In this document: piece by piece, positions 50,607 through 61,727 of the stretch
Layout: each line of letters begins with the position of its first letter
Position numbering within the stretch: the stretch's first letter is position 1
Assembly: GCF_002632755.1 (NCBI RefSeq)
Contig: NZ_NJAK01000001.1
Coordinates: forward strand, 3,224,001-3,288,000
Direction: 5' to 3'
Source: Xenorhabdus ishibashii
GTDB lineage: Bacteria > Pseudomonadota > Gammaproteobacteria > Enterobacterales > Enterobacteriaceae
DNA length: 64,000 nt
Notes under the pieces: model-generated
Seen by the model: only the letters and a program-made list of their open reading frames with translations
Database searches by the model: none
What the model was told of the DNA's origin: nothing
Translations under genes and position numbers: made by a program

Positions 50607-51580
50607 CATTTGAGAAGATCAAAAAAGTTTCAGTCGTTATTCCTGTTTACAATGAAGAAGACAGTTTACCCCAGTTGCTGGAAAGAACTCTCGCAGCGTG
50701 CCAAAAATTAGAACAGAAATACGAATTAATTTTGGTTGATGATGGCAGCCATGATAGTTCCGCCGAGATCTTAACCCAGGCGGCTGAATCTCCAGAAAAT
50801 CATGTGATTGCGATTTTGCTTAACCGTAATTATGGACAACATTCAGCAATTATGGCTGGTTTCCATCAAGCTGATGGTGATCTGGTTATTACACTTGATG
50901 CTGATTTACAAAACCCGCCAGAAGAAATCCCTCGTTTAGTTAAAACGGCAGAAGAAGGATATGACGTTGTGGGTACACGTCGTATTCATCGTCAAGATTC
51001 TTGGTTCCGTAAAACTGCTTCTAAAATAATCAATGCGATGATAACCAAAGCGACAGGGCGTTCAATGGGCGATTATGGTTGTATGTTGCGCGCCTATCGA
51101 CGTCACATTGTAAGTGCGATGCTTCAATGCCATGAACGCAGCACGTTTATTCCCATCCTTGCCAACACATTTGCACGCAGAACAGTAGAGATTGATGTAG
51201 CCCATGCAGAGCGTGAGTTTGGGGACTCCAAATACAGTTTTATGAAACTGATAAACCTGATGTATGACCTTCTGACGTGCTTAACAACTGCACCATTGCG
51301 GTTATTAAGTGTAGCGGGAAGCATCATTGCCATAGCAGGTTTTTTATTGGCGGTGTTATTGATTGTTTTACGCCTTATATTTGGTTCAATGTGGGCTGCT
51401 GAAGGGGTGTTTACCCTGTTTGCTATTCTCTTTATGTTCATCGGAGCACAGTTCGTCGCCATGGGACTGTTGGGTGAATACATTGGTCGCATATATAACG
51501 ATGTTCGTGCTCGTCCGCGCTATTTTATTCAAAAAGTGGTCGGAGTTAAGAAGACTAACGATAATCAGGAAGAAAGCTAA
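50603..51580 (+). CDS. arnC: Undecaprenyl-phosphate Ara4FN transferase
   Basis: A GT2-family membrane glycosyltransferase that moves 4-deoxy-4-formamido-L-arabinose from UDP to undecaprenyl phosphate. The 325-residue chain has [16 protein letters not shown], the metal-binding [11 protein letters not shown] near 96, and two C-terminal membrane segments (about 235-290). The start is GTG at 50603 within the GTGA overlap with arnB. It is followed with one-base overlap by arnA. Confidence 0.95.
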   Translation: MTFEKIKKVSVVIPVYNEEDSLPQLLERTLAACQKLEQKYELILVDDGSHDSSAEILTQAAESPENHVIAILLNRNYGQHSAIMAGFHQADGDLVITLDADLQNPPEEIPRLVKTAEEGYDVVGTRRIHRQDSWFRKTASKIINAMITKATGRSMGDYGCMLRAYRRHIVSAMLQCHERSTFIPILANTFARRTVEIDVAHAEREFGDSKYSFMKLINLMYDLLTCLTTAPLRLLSVAGSIIAIAGFLLAVLLIVLRLIFGSMWAAEGVFTLFAILFMFIGAQFVAMGLLGEYIGRIYNDVRARPRYFIQKVVGVKKTNDNQEES

Positions 51581-53565
51581 TGAAAGCAGTTATTTTTGCC
51601 TATCACGATATTGGTTGTGTCGGACTTAATGCATTAGTAAAAGCGGGTTTTGATGTTCAGGCGGTATTTACTCATACTGATGATCCAAATGAAAATCATT
51701 TTTTCTCCTCTGTTGCACGTATCGGTGCTGATTTGGGTTTACCCGTGTTTGCACCAGAAAATGTGAATCACCCGCTTTGGGTTGAACGCATTCGTGAGAT
51801 GAAACCCGATGTCATTTTCTCTTTTTACTATCGCAATATGCTGAGTCAGGAAATTCTGTCACTGGCTGAAAAAGGCTCATTTAACCTTCATGGCTCCTTG
51901 TTACCGAAATATCGTGGTCGTGCTCCGGTTAACTGGGCGGTACTCAATGGAGAGACCGAAACCGGTGTAACATTACATAGAATGCTGGAAAAGCCAGATG
52001 CGGGAGATATCATCGCGCAGCAGGCTGTACCAATTGCTGACAATGATACTTCCTTGATAGCTCATGGAAAAATACGCGAAGCAGCAGTTGAATTATTGGA
52101 TCACATTCTGCCGCAAATAAAATCAGGTCATTATCCGTCAATTCCACAGGATGAAAGCCAGGCAACTTATTTTGGCCGCCGCACCGCCGAAGATGGTGAA
52201 ATAGCGTGGAATAGATCTGCCAAAGAAATTAATAACTTAGTCAGGGCAGTGACAGAGCCATATCCAGGAGCATTTACTTTTCTCGGTGAGCGTAAGATTA
52301 CGATTTGGCGTTCACGCCCACTTAATCAATCCCACGGAAAACGCCCAGGCACTGTAATCTCGGCTGATCCATTTGTGATTGCTTGTGGTGATGGTGCACT
52401 GGAAATTATTAGCGGCCAGGGGGAGGCGGGGCTTTATGTTCAAGGTAATCGATTAGCTCTTGAGATAGGCATTGTAGCTGGGGCTTATGTTGGTCCCAGA
52501 GCGACAACCCAAGTCAGTCGTCGTAAGCGTGTACTCATTTTGGGCGTCAATGGATTCATTGGTAATCACCTGACTGAACGATTGTTGAGTGATGGCAATT
52601 ATGATATTTACGGGATGGACATTGGCTCTTCTGCCATTGAACGATTTATTGGCAATCCTCGCTTTCACTTCATCGAAGGTGATATCAGCATTCATACCGA
52701 GTGGATTGAATATCACATCAAAAAATGTGATGTCATCCTGCCATTAGTGGCAATTGCAACTCCGATTGAATATACCCGTAATCCTTTGCGAGTCTTTGAA
52801 CTGGATTTTGAAGAGAACCTTAAAATTGTTCGTTATTGTGTTAAGTACAATAAACGGATTGTTTTCCCATCCACATCCGAGGTTTACGGTATGTGTGATG
52901 ATAAAGAATTTGATGAAGATACTTCACGTCTGATTATTGGACCTATTAATAAACAGCGTTGGATCTATTCAGTTTCAAAACAATTACTTGATCGAGTTAT
53001 TTGGGCATATGGCACACAAGATGGCCTGAAATTCACCTTATTCCGCCCGTTTAACTGGATGGGGCCAAGGCTGGATAACCTAAATTCAGCGCGTATTGGG
53101 AGTTCAAGAGCCATTACCCAACTAATTTTGAACTTGGTGGAAGGTTCACCGATTAAATTGGTGGATGGGGGAGAGCAAAAACGCTGTTTCACTGATATCC
53201 ATGATGGCATTGAAGCACTGTTTAGGATCATCGAAAATCGGGATGGGTTATGCGATAGCCAGATAATCAATATCGGTAATCCAACAAATGAAGCAAGCAT
53301 CCGCCAGTTGGCCGAAATGTTATTAGATAGCTTTGAGAAACATGCGTTGCGAGGGCACTTCCCCCCATTTGCTGGATTCAAGAAGATTGAGAGCAGTAGT
53401 TATTATGGGCAAGGCTATCAGGATGTTGCACACCGCAAACCCAGCATTAAAAACGCCGAGCGTCTGTTAGGTTGGAAACCCACTATTGATATGAAGCAAA
53501 CCATTGATGAAACATTGGATTTCTTTCTGCGTGGAGCAGTTGAAGAATCCAAAGGGAATGATTGA
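51580..53565 (+). CDS. arnA: Bifunctional UDP-Ara4N formyltransferase / UDP-GlcA decarboxylase
   Basis: A 661-residue fusion. The N-terminal domain (about 1-300) is a formyltransferase with Asn102, His104 ([13 protein letters not shown]) and Asp140 (LEKPDAGD), at the same positions as in E. coli ArnA. The C-terminal domain (about 315-661) is a short-chain dehydrogenase-type decarboxylase with [15 protein letters not shown] (NAD binding), the SEVYG motif and [10 protein letters not shown]. The decarboxylase makes UDP-Ara4O, the substrate of ArnB, and the other domain formylates the product of ArnB. Confidence 0.96.
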   Translation: MKAVIFAYHDIGCVGLNALVKAGFDVQAVFTHTDDPNENHFFSSVARIGADLGLPVFAPENVNHPLWVERIREMKPDVIFSFYYRNMLSQEILSLAEKGSFNLHGSLLPKYRGRAPVNWAVLNGETETGVTLHRMLEKPDAGDIIAQQAVPIADNDTSLIAHGKIREAAVELLDHILPQIKSGHYPSIPQDESQATYFGRRTAEDGEIAWNRSAKEINNLVRAVTEPYPGAFTFLGERKITIWRSRPLNQSHGKRPGTVISADPFVIACGDGALEIISGQGEAGLYVQGNRLALEIGIVAGAYVGPRATTQVSRRKRVLILGVNGFIGNHLTERLLSDGNYDIYGMDIGSSAIERFIGNPRFHFIEGDISIHTEWIEYHIKKCDVILPLVAIATPIEYTRNPLRVFELDFEENLKIVRYCVKYNKRIVFPSTSEVYGMCDDKEFDEDTSRLIIGPINKQRWIYSVSKQLLDRVIWAYGTQDGLKFTLFRPFNWMGPRLDNLNSARIGSSRAITQLILNLVEGSPIKLVDGGEQKRCFTDIHDGIEALFRIIENRDGLCDSQIINIGNPTNEASIRQLAEMLLDSFEKHALRGHFPPFAGFKKIESSSYYGQGYQDVAHRKPSIKNAERLLGWKPTIDMKQTIDETLDFFLRGAVEESKGND

Positions 53566-53594
53566 AAAATCAATTGTAAAACGGGAATAGCGTA

Positions 53595-54488
53595 ATGAAA
53601 AAAGTTGGTTTAAGAATTGATGTGGACACTTATCAAGGCACTAAGGAAGGTGTACCACGGTTGCTTGAAGTTTTACAAAAGCACCATATTCAAGCCAGCT
53701 TTTTCTTCAGTGTTGGGCCGGACAATATGGGGCGCCATTTATGGCGCCTGTTACGACCGAAGTTTCTCTGGAAGATGTTGAGATCAAATGCAGTGTCTCT
53801 CTATGGTCTGGATATTTTGTTGGCTGGTACAGCCTGGCCGGGGAAAAAGATTGCAAAAGATTTAGGGTATTTGATGAAACAAACAATGGATGCAGGCCAT
53901 GAAGTTGGTTTACATGCATGGGATCATCAAGGTTGGCAGGCAAAAGTAGGGCGTTGGTCGGAGAATGAATTAGCAGAACAAGTGAAGTTAGGTGTTGATG
54001 CTTTGGAAAAGGCAACTGGGAAAGCCGTTACATGCTCAGCCGTTGCGGGTTGGCGAGCCGATGAGCATGTTCTGGCTGTTAAACAGCGTTTTGGTTTTGA
54101 TTACAACAGTGATTGCCGCGGAACACATCCATTCAGGCCACTTTTGCCCGATGGAAAAATGGGAACTGTACAAATTCCTGTCACATTACCTACCTATGAT
54201 GAAGTTGTTGGAACACAAGTCAGCGATGCAGATTTTAATCACTTTATCCTTGACGCGATTAAAAGTGATCGTGGAGTTCCTGTTTATACGATCCATACCG
54301 AAGTCGAAGGTATGTCGAAATCTGAACAGTTTGCGACATTGCTGGATATGCTCCATCAACAAAATATTCAGTTTTGTAAATTAAGCCATTTGTTACCGGA
54401 AAATAGGGATACGCTCCCTGTTGGGAAAATTGTTCGTTCGTGTTTTCCTGGTCGTGAAGGCTGGTTAGGCTGCCAACAAGAGGTATAA
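53595..54488 (+). CDS. arnD: 4-deoxy-4-formamido-L-arabinose-phosphoundecaprenol deformylase
   Basis: A NodB-family polysaccharide deacetylase-type enzyme that removes the formyl group from lipid-linked Ara4FN. The 297-residue protein has the motif-1 aspartates in [16 protein letters not shown] (about 6-20), [12 protein letters not shown] (histidines near 103-110) and [13 protein letters not shown]. Its ATG is 29 bases after arnA. Membrane anchoring is not obvious. Confidence 0.94.
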   Translation: MKKVGLRIDVDTYQGTKEGVPRLLEVLQKHHIQASFFFSVGPDNMGRHLWRLLRPKFLWKMLRSNAVSLYGLDILLAGTAWPGKKIAKDLGYLMKQTMDAGHEVGLHAWDHQGWQAKVGRWSENELAEQVKLGVDALEKATGKAVTCSAVAGWRADEHVLAVKQRFGFDYNSDCRGTHPFRPLLPDGKMGTVQIPVTLPTYDEVVGTQVSDADFNHFILDAIKSDRGVPVYTIHTEVEGMSKSEQFATLLDMLHQQNIQFCKLSHLLPENRDTLPVGKIVRSCFPGREGWLGCQQEV

Positions 54489-54493
54489 CACAG

Positions 54494-56155
54494 ATGTTGA
54501 ACACGCGGACGAGTAAAGCAGGAGCCGTTCTGATGGCTCTTTTTTTTGTTCTTACTTACTTATTGCCTCTAAATAGTCGTCTATTATGGCAACCGGATGA
54601 AACTCGGTATGCTGAAATTAGTCGGGAAATGCTGCAACGTGGAGATTGGATCGTACCTTACTTCTTGGATATTCGCTATTTTGAAAAACCAGTAGCAGGA
54701 TATTGGATCAACAACATTAGCCAGTGGCTTTTTGGAGACAGTAATTTTGCTGTTCGTTTTGGCTCTGTGCTTAGTATCCTAATCAGCACATTTCTCCTCC
54801 ATCGTTTGGCAATGATGATGTGGCAATGTCGCCAGACGGCTTTCGTTTCCAGCCTGATTTATATTTCCATGTTTATTGTTTTTTCCATTGGCACTTACAG
54901 TGTCCTTGATCCCATGTTTTCTTTATGGGTTACAGCAGGGATTGTGAGCTGTTATTGGGCGCTTAAGGCTGTGACGATCCGAGAACAAATTTTGGCATGG
55001 TCTGTTTTGGGTTTGGCCTGTGGTATGGCTTTTATGACAAAAGGATTTCTGGCATTGGCACTACCCGTGATGACCATGATACCCATCACGATATACCAGA
55101 AACGCTTTTGGACAATGGTTCGTTTTGGGCCTCTTGCCGTGATTTTTGCTATTTTGATCAGCATGCCGTGGGTGATCGCGATTGCTGTGCGTGAGCCGGA
55201 TTACTGGCATTATTTCTTTTGGATAGAGCATATACAGCGTTTTGCTTCTGAAAAAGCTCAGCATATTGCGCCTGTTTGGTATTACTTGCCCGTATTAATT
55301 TTAGGGGTTATTCCGTGGTTAGGATTACTGCCAGGTGCTTTAATCAAAAGTTGGCAAGAGAAAAAAAATCACCCGGAAATGTTTTTCTTGTTTTGTTGGT
55401 TTGTTGTTCCATTTATATTTTTTAGCATCGCAAAAGGAAAACTGCCGACTTACGTTTTACCTTTTATCGGCCCTTTAGCATTGATGATGGCAAAATATGG
55501 TGTCGATTGTGCCAAAAATGGCAAAATGAAGGCATTGAAAATAAATGGATTGATAAATGTTTTTATCGGATTACTCGCCATTTTAACCCTTTTTGCTATG
55601 GAAACTTTAAAGGCTCCCCCACTTTATCAACCCGATGAATGGTTGAAATGGATTATGGGAATTATTGCCTTTGGCGTTTGGGGGGGAATTGGTTTTCTTT
55701 GCTTTATTCACGATGGTAAATATTGGTTATGGGCCGCTGCTTGTTCAATTATGCTCAGCTTATCCATAGGTAGTGCATTGCCTGACAAGACAATCAACTC
55801 CAAACTTCCTCAGCACTTTATTCAACAAAACGAAAAAGAGTTAGCTGACAGTCAATATATTTTGACCCAATCGGTTGGCGTGGGTTCGGCGATTGCGTGG
55901 GAATTAAAGCGCAGTGATATTTACCTGCTTGATCGTTCAGGGGAATTAGAATACGGGCTTGATTACCCTGACAGCCGATACCGATACATCACAGAGAAAG
56001 AATTCCCTGCATGGTTGGCGGAAACACGCAAAAAAGGTCAAGTCGCTGTTGTTTTTCTATTGCCCTCAGGAGGTGAGTTGTCTGAATTGCCGAAACCAGA
56101 TTTTGTGCGGCGTAATCATAGATTAGTGCTTGTGATTTACAAGAAACAGTCATGA
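54494..56155 (+). CDS. arnT: Lipid A Ara4N transferase
   Basis: The GT83 glycosyltransferase that transfers L-Ara4N from undecaprenyl phosphate to lipid A on the periplasmic face. The 553-residue protein has about 12-13 membrane segments in the first 420 residues. The periplasmic loop motif [16 protein letters not shown] (about 32-47) holds the conserved Asp and Glu; a second loop with [10 protein letters not shown] carries another catalytic region. The C-terminal periplasmic domain starts near 430. It overlaps arnE by four bases. Confidence 0.95.
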   Translation: MLNTRTSKAGAVLMALFFVLTYLLPLNSRLLWQPDETRYAEISREMLQRGDWIVPYFLDIRYFEKPVAGYWINNISQWLFGDSNFAVRFGSVLSILISTFLLHRLAMMMWQCRQTAFVSSLIYISMFIVFSIGTYSVLDPMFSLWVTAGIVSCYWALKAVTIREQILAWSVLGLACGMAFMTKGFLALALPVMTMIPITIYQKRFWTMVRFGPLAVIFAILISMPWVIAIAVREPDYWHYFFWIEHIQRFASEKAQHIAPVWYYLPVLILGVIPWLGLLPGALIKSWQEKKNHPEMFFLFCWFVVPFIFFSIAKGKLPTYVLPFIGPLALMMAKYGVDCAKNGKMKALKINGLINVFIGLLAILTLFAMETLKAPPLYQPDEWLKWIMGIIAFGVWGGIGFLCFIHDGKYWLWAAACSIMLSLSIGSALPDKTINSKLPQHFIQQNEKELADSQYILTQSVGVGSAIAWELKRSDIYLLDRSGELEYGLDYPDSRYRYITEKEFPAWLAETRKKGQVAVVFLLPSGGELSELPKPDFVRRNHRLVLVIYKKQS

Positions 56156-56502
56156 TCAGCAATATAACATTATTGATTTTGGTTAGCTTACTGACTTGTG
56201 CGGGGCAATTATGCCAGAAACAGGCGGTTAGTTGTTGGCAGAAAAAAGATACCCCACATAAGGTGGTATCTATGGTCATATGGTTGTCCAGTGCTATTCT
56301 TCTGTTGGGTATAGGGATGATATTTTGGTTGCGATTATTGCAATTTCTGCCACTGAGTATCGCTTACCCTCTGCTGAGTATAAATTTTGTCATAGTGACT
56401 TTGATTGGACAATTCCTGTATCAGGAAAAGGTGGGGTTAAAGCACTGGATGGGGATTTTTGCCATTATGTTTGGCATCTTATTGATGAGTTTGAGTCAAT
56501 GA
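56152..56502 (+). CDS. arnE: Ara4N-phosphoundecaprenol flippase subunit ArnE
   Basis: A 116-residue small multidrug resistance/EamA-type membrane protein with four hydrophobic segments. It forms with ArnF the flippase for undecaprenyl phosphate-Ara4N. It has [12 protein letters not shown] near the N-terminus and [15 protein letters not shown], typical of the family. Its ATG overlaps the arnT stop, and its own TGA overlaps the arnF start. Confidence 0.92.
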   Translation: MISNITLLILVSLLTCAGQLCQKQAVSCWQKKDTPHKVVSMVIWLSSAILLLGIGMIFWLRLLQFLPLSIAYPLLSINFVIVTLIGQFLYQEKVGLKHWMGIFAIMFGILLMSLSQ

Positions 56503-56894
56503 AAGGTTATCTTTGGGGGATGGCGAGTGTCTTGCTGATCACTGTAGCGCAATTGTTATTGAAGTGGGGAGTTGCCCATCTGCCGGAACTTTCGTTATCA
56601 ATGCATTGGCTGGATATCAACTGGTTTTGGGCAAATCACAATCCTTTGCTGATGATTATGGCAGGATTGGCGGGTTATATATTATCCATGTTATGTTGGT
56701 TTTTTACATTGAAATATCTGCCATTGAATAAAGCATACCCTATTATTAGTTTGAGTTACGCCTTTGTTTATTTAATGGCGGCTTTATTACCTTGGTTCAG
56801 TGAAACTATTTCACTGTTAAAAACGTCGGGCGTTTTTTTTATCTTATTGGGTATTTGGTTAATCAGCAAACCAGAAAAAAAACAATCTCATTGA
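56499..56894 (+). CDS. arnF: Ara4N-phosphoundecaprenol flippase subunit ArnF
   Basis: A 131-residue partner of ArnE with four membrane segments ([24 protein letters not shown] at the start, quoted in parts: [37 protein letters not shown] in the third segment). The frame is open far upstream, but the ATG at 56499 overlapping the arnE stop (ATGA) matches the family length, so it is chosen. It is the last gene of the operon. Confidence 0.9.
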   Translation: MKGYLWGMASVLLITVAQLLLKWGVAHLPELSLSMHWLDINWFWANHNPLLMIMAGLAGYILSMLCWFFTLKYLPLNKAYPIISLSYAFVYLMAALLPWFSETISLLKTSGVFFILLGIWLISKPEKKQSH

Positions 56895-57269
56895 TTATGG
56901 TTACCGCATAATATTTCGGTGGAAATCAAACGTTGATTTTGTCACCCAACGAAGGACGTTAATTCGAGGGTGAGCAACATTTTGAATACATGACCTTTTT
57001 TAAAAATGTGTCCGAAAGTTATTGAGCACTACATAACACCAATAGGGCAACGATAGCGGACAGTGTCGTCTGCGCGTGGGCGTTTTTTTATGCTATAGTA
57101 GGCCACCTATGATGCTCTCCAGTTTAAATTTTCACAATACAAAGGGGAGCCATTTAGGGTGCTGGTAATCCCAAAATAGCCAAAACAACCTTAAATGCAC
57201 TAAAATGAGCAAAAATAGTAATTCAGAAAATTCAGTATAATAAATAGTGAGTAATGGCGGGGGTTGACA
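56895..57269. other. Intergenic stretch between arnF and nlpC
   Basis: No gene is supported in these 375 bases, and no strong terminator for the arn operon was found. An ACTACATAACACCAATAGGG segment near 57025 and an A+T-rich run before 57250 could hold the nlpC promoter. A GGCGGGGG site precedes the nlpC start. Confidence 0.45.
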
Positions 57270-57749
57270 ATGAAATTGAGGTGTTTATTTTTTCTATCCA
57301 GCTTGTTTCTTATTGGTTGTACCAATCCTGTTTCCAGGCCTAATTCCTCTCCACTAAAGGTTGCTCTCTCTGATCCGATAATGGTTATTGCTCAGTTAAA
57401 AGATCAACTCAAACGATGGCAGAATACGCCATATCGTTATGGTGGAATGGATAGGCATGGTATTGATTGTTCCGGTTTTGTGTACCGAACTTTTTCTGAT
57501 CGCTTTAATATCCAGCTTCCTCGCACAACAAGTGAACAAATGAACATAGGCACGCGGATAAGTAAAGATGATCTGATGCCAGGCGATCTGGTTTTTTTCA
57601 AAATCGGTAGTGGAAAAAGTGAGTTACATGTGGGCATTTATGATACTAACAACCAGTTTATTCATGCATCTACAAGTAAAGGCGTAATACGCTCTTCTCT
57701 TGATAATGTATATTGGCGTCGTGTTTTTTGGCAAGCCCGTAGGATTTAA
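57270..57749 (+). CDS. nlpC: NlpC/P60 family lipoprotein
   Basis: A 159-residue outer-membrane or inner-membrane lipoprotein with a cysteine peptidase domain that likely cuts cell wall peptides. The lipobox LIGC places lipidated Cys17; the catalytic Cys67 is in GIDCSGFV, with His120 in ELHVGIYD and His132 in QFIHAS. It matches E. coli NlpC to the end (NVYW...FWQARRI). ATG 57270 is used; the TTG two codons upstream is worse placed. In E. coli it directly follows btuD; here the arn operon lies between. Confidence 0.93.
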   Translation: MKLRCLFFLSSLFLIGCTNPVSRPNSSPLKVALSDPIMVIAQLKDQLKRWQNTPYRYGGMDRHGIDCSGFVYRTFSDRFNIQLPRTTSEQMNIGTRISKDDLMPGDLVFFKIGSGKSELHVGIYDTNNQFIHASTSKGVIRSSLDNVYWRRVFWQARRI

Positions 57750-57870
57750 CGTCACTTCCATTTCATCATTGTTCCATTATAAATAGAGTTCCGCAATATT
57801 GGCGCTATTTTGGGTTGTGTACTTATTTTTTGCGGCATCTCTATTTTAGAATACTTATTCTTTATGAGGT

Positions 57871-58236
57871 TTATTCCTCACAATGTAGGAACGTCTTCAA
57901 CTCAGGCAGATGTCCGTTTTCCCGGAATTTAGCGGGTGTAGTATTAAAATGTTTTTTAAATATTCGGGTAAATGTAGCTTGAGAGCTAAAACCATATTGA
58001 AGCGCAATGTCAAGGATGGGTAAATTGCCTTCACGTAAAGATCTGGCTGCTTCATGGAGACGACGACGGCGCACATATTGACCTAAAGTACAGCCTTTTA
58101 ATTCCTTAAAAATTCGTTGTAAATGCCATTTTGAGTAACCACTTTTGTGGGCTATAGCATCTATTTTAATACCTTCATTCCGTTGAAGTTGGCTTTCTAA
58201 CCATCTTACAATATCGTTGATAATATTTTCTAACAT
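57871..58236 (-). CDS. AraC-family regulator of the MarA/SoxS/Rob type
   Basis: A 121-residue transcription factor with only the DNA-binding domain, as in MarA, SoxS and RamA. Two helix-turn-helix units are visible: IAHKSGYSKWHLQRIFKE (about 29-46) and ILDIALQYGFSSQATFTRIFK (about 75-95). There is no ligand-binding domain. The ATG at 58236 follows GGAAGGT; a longer start at 58251 is possible. Such proteins control drug efflux, oxidative stress and porin genes. The gene is intact, but an IS982 lies 55 bases upstream, within its probable promoter region. Confidence 0.87.
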   Translation of the reverse strand: MLENIINDIVRWLESQLQRNEGIKIDAIAHKSGYSKWHLQRIFKELKGCTLGQYVRRRRLHEAARSLREGNLPILDIALQYGFSSQATFTRIFKKHFNTTPAKFRENGHLPELKTFLHCEE

Positions 58237-58293
58237 GTTTACCTTCCACATAGGTGGGATTTTGCTAAAAATACATTGATAAATAATTAGCTA

Positions 58294-59282
58294 ACCCGAA
58301 TTCTGCTTAAGCCATCATTGGAACAGCGTCTTCTGAGTAGAAAACTTTCAGTGATGGTTTTTTCAATTTAAGGCAGTAAGCGATCAGTCCACCTAAAACG
58401 GTCAACATAAATCCTCTTATACTTCGGTGGCGAGAGTGCTCTATCTGAGAAATTAATTTTAATTGGCCATTAATCGTTTCAATGATAAAACGCTTTTTTA
58501 ACATTATCTTATCCCACTCAGCTTGCATACGGGCTTTCATGTTACGCCGTTTTTTCGTGATGAAAGTGACACCGCTGTTGGCTAAATCGTCCGCCAATTC
58601 CTGACTCAGATAACCTTTATCGCCGTAAAGAGAACCCATTAATTCTGTGGTTAATTCGCGAACCGGTTCCCGATCATCCACATTACCGGCCGTGACTTTA
58701 AGCGCGAGAATTTCCCCCTGATGATTGACAACCAAGTGTAATTTGAAACCATAAAACCATCCCATTGAATTTTTTCCACGCTGTGCGATCCCCGCAAAGA
58801 CCTTATGTCGAGGGATGCGAATGTTATGGCAGACACTCAAACTGGTGGAATCAATAAAAGCAATGCCTGTGGGTTTCCCTTTTAATTGAGTCAGATAGCT
58901 GCATAATGGCACCAAAACGGAAGGGGCAACGCTGATAAAACGGGTATAACTGAGTAAAGTGGCGAAGTCGCGGTGGTGGTATTGCCAAATATGTTTCAAA
59001 TAAAAATTTTTAAAATCACGGTAATGCGACATATGAAAAAGGATCAAAATGGTCATGATTTCACTGGGATACATATGACCTTGTCGGCGGCGTAAACGAT
59101 GCCCACTCTCAAGGCAAAATTGTTCCCATTGAGGAATGAAAAAACGGCAAAAATCATCGACATCACAGAAAATTTCAACTAACTTGTCCATAGCCTGTTC
59201 CCCCTCGGAGTTGTTTTCGGTGTGCACCAAAACTTTGCTCCTGGAACAGGCTTCTCGTCAATTTCTTATCCAGAATTCGGGT
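58294..59282 (-). mobile_element. IS982-family element at the duplication junction
   Basis: Same 989-bp element as at 30677. Its left flank is ...AATTAGCT, unrelated to the TAGTTA duplication, while its right flank TAGTTATTTTTGC is that of the first copy. It therefore has no matching target duplication and looks like a hybrid of two IS982 copies. Confidence 0.9.
58307..59191 (-). CDS. IS982-family transposase (second copy)
   Basis: A 294-residue transposase identical in protein sequence to that at 30690-31574; it differs by one silent base at 58466 (codon for Gly in INGQLK). The catalytic residues and the start are as described for the first copy. Confidence 0.9.
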   Translation of the reverse strand: MDKLVEIFCDVDDFCRFFIPQWEQFCLESGHRLRRRQGHMYPSEIMTILILFHMSHYRDFKNFYLKHIWQYHHRDFATLLSYTRFISVAPSVLVPLCSYLTQLKGKPTGIAFIDSTSLSVCHNIRIPRHKVFAGIAQRGKNSMGWFYGFKLHLVVNHQGEILALKVTAGNVDDREPVRELTTELMGSLYGDKGYLSQELADDLANSGVTFITKKRRNMKARMQAEWDKIMLKKRFIIETINGQLKLISQIEHSRHRSIRGFMLTVLGGLIAYCLKLKKPSLKVFYSEDAVPMMA

Positions 59283-59509
59283 TAGTTATTTTTGCTACAG
59301 ATGATAAATCATCTCAACCTATTGAACTTCAATCCTATAATAAGATTGATTTTATTATGGCTTTAGCCAGTTTAAGTCGCGTTAGCGTCTTAAACATAAA
59401 ACCACCCGCTTTGCGGGTGGAGTTCAAAGGTTATACCAAGAAAAACACCTTTCCGTTACGATATAGATGTTCAAGCTAATACTCGTAACTCAAATAAGGA
59501 AAGGTGTTT

Positions 59510-59944
59510 ATGGGCATTAAAGCACAAAGCTCAGCGCATACAAAGTGGCTGTGTAAATACCATATCGTCTTTTCGCCGAAATATAGACGGAAAGTGATTT
59601 TTAATAATATTCGTTCAAGTGTGGGAGAGATCCTCAGAGACCTTTGTAAGTATAAAGGTGTGGAAATAATCGAAGGTCATCTCATGCCAGATCATGTTCA
59701 TATGTTGGTGAGTATTCCACCAAAGCTAAGCGTTTCAAGCTTTATGGGATATTTGAAGGGTAAAAGTTCGTTGATGATCTTTGATAGACACGCCAATTTA
59801 AAATATAAATTTGGCAACAGAAAGTTTTGGGCGGAAGGGTTCTATGTCAGTACGGTAGGGCTAAATGAAGCGACAATTCAAAAGTATATCAGAGAGCAAG
59901 AAAAGTCGGATTTAATCTCGGATAAATTGAGTAGGGTCTGTTGA
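59510..59944 (+). CDS. tnpA: IS200 transposase TnpA (second copy, C-terminus altered)
   Basis: Same protein as at 31893-32327, with the HUH motif and catalytic Tyr, and the same foreign SRVC end contributed by the nested IS5. Confidence 0.88.
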   Translation: MGIKAQSSAHTKWLCKYHIVFSPKYRRKVIFNNIRSSVGEILRDLCKYKGVEIIEGHLMPDHVHMLVSIPPKLSVSSFMGYLKGKSSLMIFDRHANLKYKFGNRKFWAEGFYVSTVGLNEATIQKYIREQEKSDLISDKLSRVC

Positions 59945-60812
59945 TGTTTTAAGGTCATAATTCATTCAGCCCACATGGGCAACCAGACAATGATAAACGC
60001 CAGAGCCAACATACTGGCGTAATTCCGTTCAAGCTTATCGTATCTTGTTGCTATTGCACGAAAATGTTTAACCCTAGCGAACGCATTCTCCACCAAATGA
60101 CGATAACGATATAAACATTTATCAATCTGTTTATCCGATTTTCGGCTATTTTTCCGGTAGGGAATAATCGGCGTTGCTCCTTGCTGTTCAATATGATTTC
60201 TGAAAGCCTGACTGTCGTACCCTTTGTCAGCTATCACAAAGTCCGAAGGGGGCGATTGCTCGACTAAACTTTCAGCATGAACAATGTCATGCACTTGTCC
60301 CCCGGACAATTCAAAATGAACAGGCAAGCCATAACTATCGACGGCCAAATGAATTTTGGTTGAACGTCCACCACAACTTTTGCCAATCGCCTCATCATCA
60401 TCTGAAGCCGCTCCGGCACTGTGCTGATGAGCACGGACGATACTCCCATCAATAAACAACCATTCCCTATCAGCAACCCCAGATAACCACTTGAAAATGA
60501 GCTGTAAAACCCCTTTCTTTGACCACGCATTGAAACGTTGAAAGACACTATTCCATTTGCCGAATTCTGGCGGTAAATCGCGCCAGGGAACGCTCGTTCT
60601 CATTCGGTAAAGAATGCCTTCAACGGTCAAACGGTGTTCAGGTTTGTGATAAATCCAACCCGCATGTTGCATTAACGCAGATAGCTTATTCCATTGGAGA
60701 TCTGTTAACATAGTTCGCGGCATGATGGTGAGGTCTGGTTGTTTTTTGGCGAAAGTAATTATACCAAATCATCATGCTGTTTAATAATCCCTCACAAAAC
60801 ATCAACACGCCC
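59934..60812 (-). mobile_element. IS5-family element nested in IS200 (second copy)
   Basis: Same element, position and flanking TA as at 32317-33195. Confidence 0.87.
59962..60723 (-). CDS. IS5-family transposase (second copy)
   Basis: A 253-residue transposase identical to that at 32345-33106, with complete DDE residues and no interruption. Confidence 0.9.
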   Translation of the reverse strand: MPRTMLTDLQWNKLSALMQHAGWIYHKPEHRLTVEGILYRMRTSVPWRDLPPEFGKWNSVFQRFNAWSKKGVLQLIFKWLSGVADREWLFIDGSIVRAHQHSAGAASDDDEAIGKSCGGRSTKIHLAVDSYGLPVHFELSGGQVHDIVHAESLVEQSPPSDFVIADKGYDSQAFRNHIEQQGATPIIPYRKNSRKSDKQIDKCLYRYRHLVENAFARVKHFRAIATRYDKLERNYASMLALAFIIVWLPMWAE

Positions 60813-61727
60813 TAGTAAAGAGCATGTAGACCCCTTCAAGGGGTAGGCCAAAGCAGCAAAGACACTTAGCTTGAACGAAGAGAAAGCAGCGTCATTTAGG
60901 CGCAGTCGGTAACAAGCCCTTATAGGGCAAGAGCAAACCACCCGTTATACGGGTGGTTATGATTCAGAAGGAAAAGTTAGATTCCGTATCTATCCAATAA
61001 AATATACACAAGTCAGGCTTGATTTGACAACGGCAATACTTAATGTTACTGGCTTTACTCAAACTTATACTCTATATATCATTAATTCTCCTCATAATAT
61101 CCCATTTGAACTCGGTAGCCCAACGATACAAGAAATGGGAGAAGGTAATATAATTAAACAAGATTCGTCTTCTTCTTCAAAAAATTTTCATGTCCAAATA
61201 CCGGCTTATCAGCCTGCTTATACCACAGATGGAATTCTGTTTTTTATAAGCCGTGACTTACATGATAAACCAAAATTACTTGAACCTATATATAAGGTTA
61301 ATAATGTTAATGAGTTATCAAATGAAGCTTTTAGCTTGTTATACAGTGAATTGCCCATTAACAAGCGGGTTGAGTTTTATTATCTTATTTCTTCTGTAGA
61401 AGGTGAGGTGAGGAAATCTTACCCAATTACATTAGAGTATATTGGTAACGACTCATCTAACGAAGATGTCTACGATAAAGTTAAAGTATATACCAGTCAT
61501 GCAACACTACCCATTGATGTATATAGTGAGGAAAATGAAACTTTTGAGTGGCATGGCATCATTCTAAGCATGATAAATAGTAACAAAAAACCTGGTCAAA
61601 GCGCTAAGGGGGTAACAGGGCTGTATGTGGTGATTATGGGAACTAATGATCAAAATAATAAAAATCTACCACAACTTGGTAGCAAGGGATGTTTGAATGT
61701 TTATGTTAAAACACCAACATCCAGAAA

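Larger units (their letters stand above)
59372..60960 (+). mobile_element. IS200 with nested IS5 (second copy)
   Basis: Identical arrangement to 31755-33343, including the end hairpins and the same nested insertion point. Since the same nested event cannot arise twice independently, the segment was copied as a block. Confidence 0.88.

Noticed and set aside
56280-56498. 73-codon N-terminal extension of ArnF
   Set aside because: It overlaps arnE in another frame and exceeds the family length; the ATGA overlap start at 56499 is standard.
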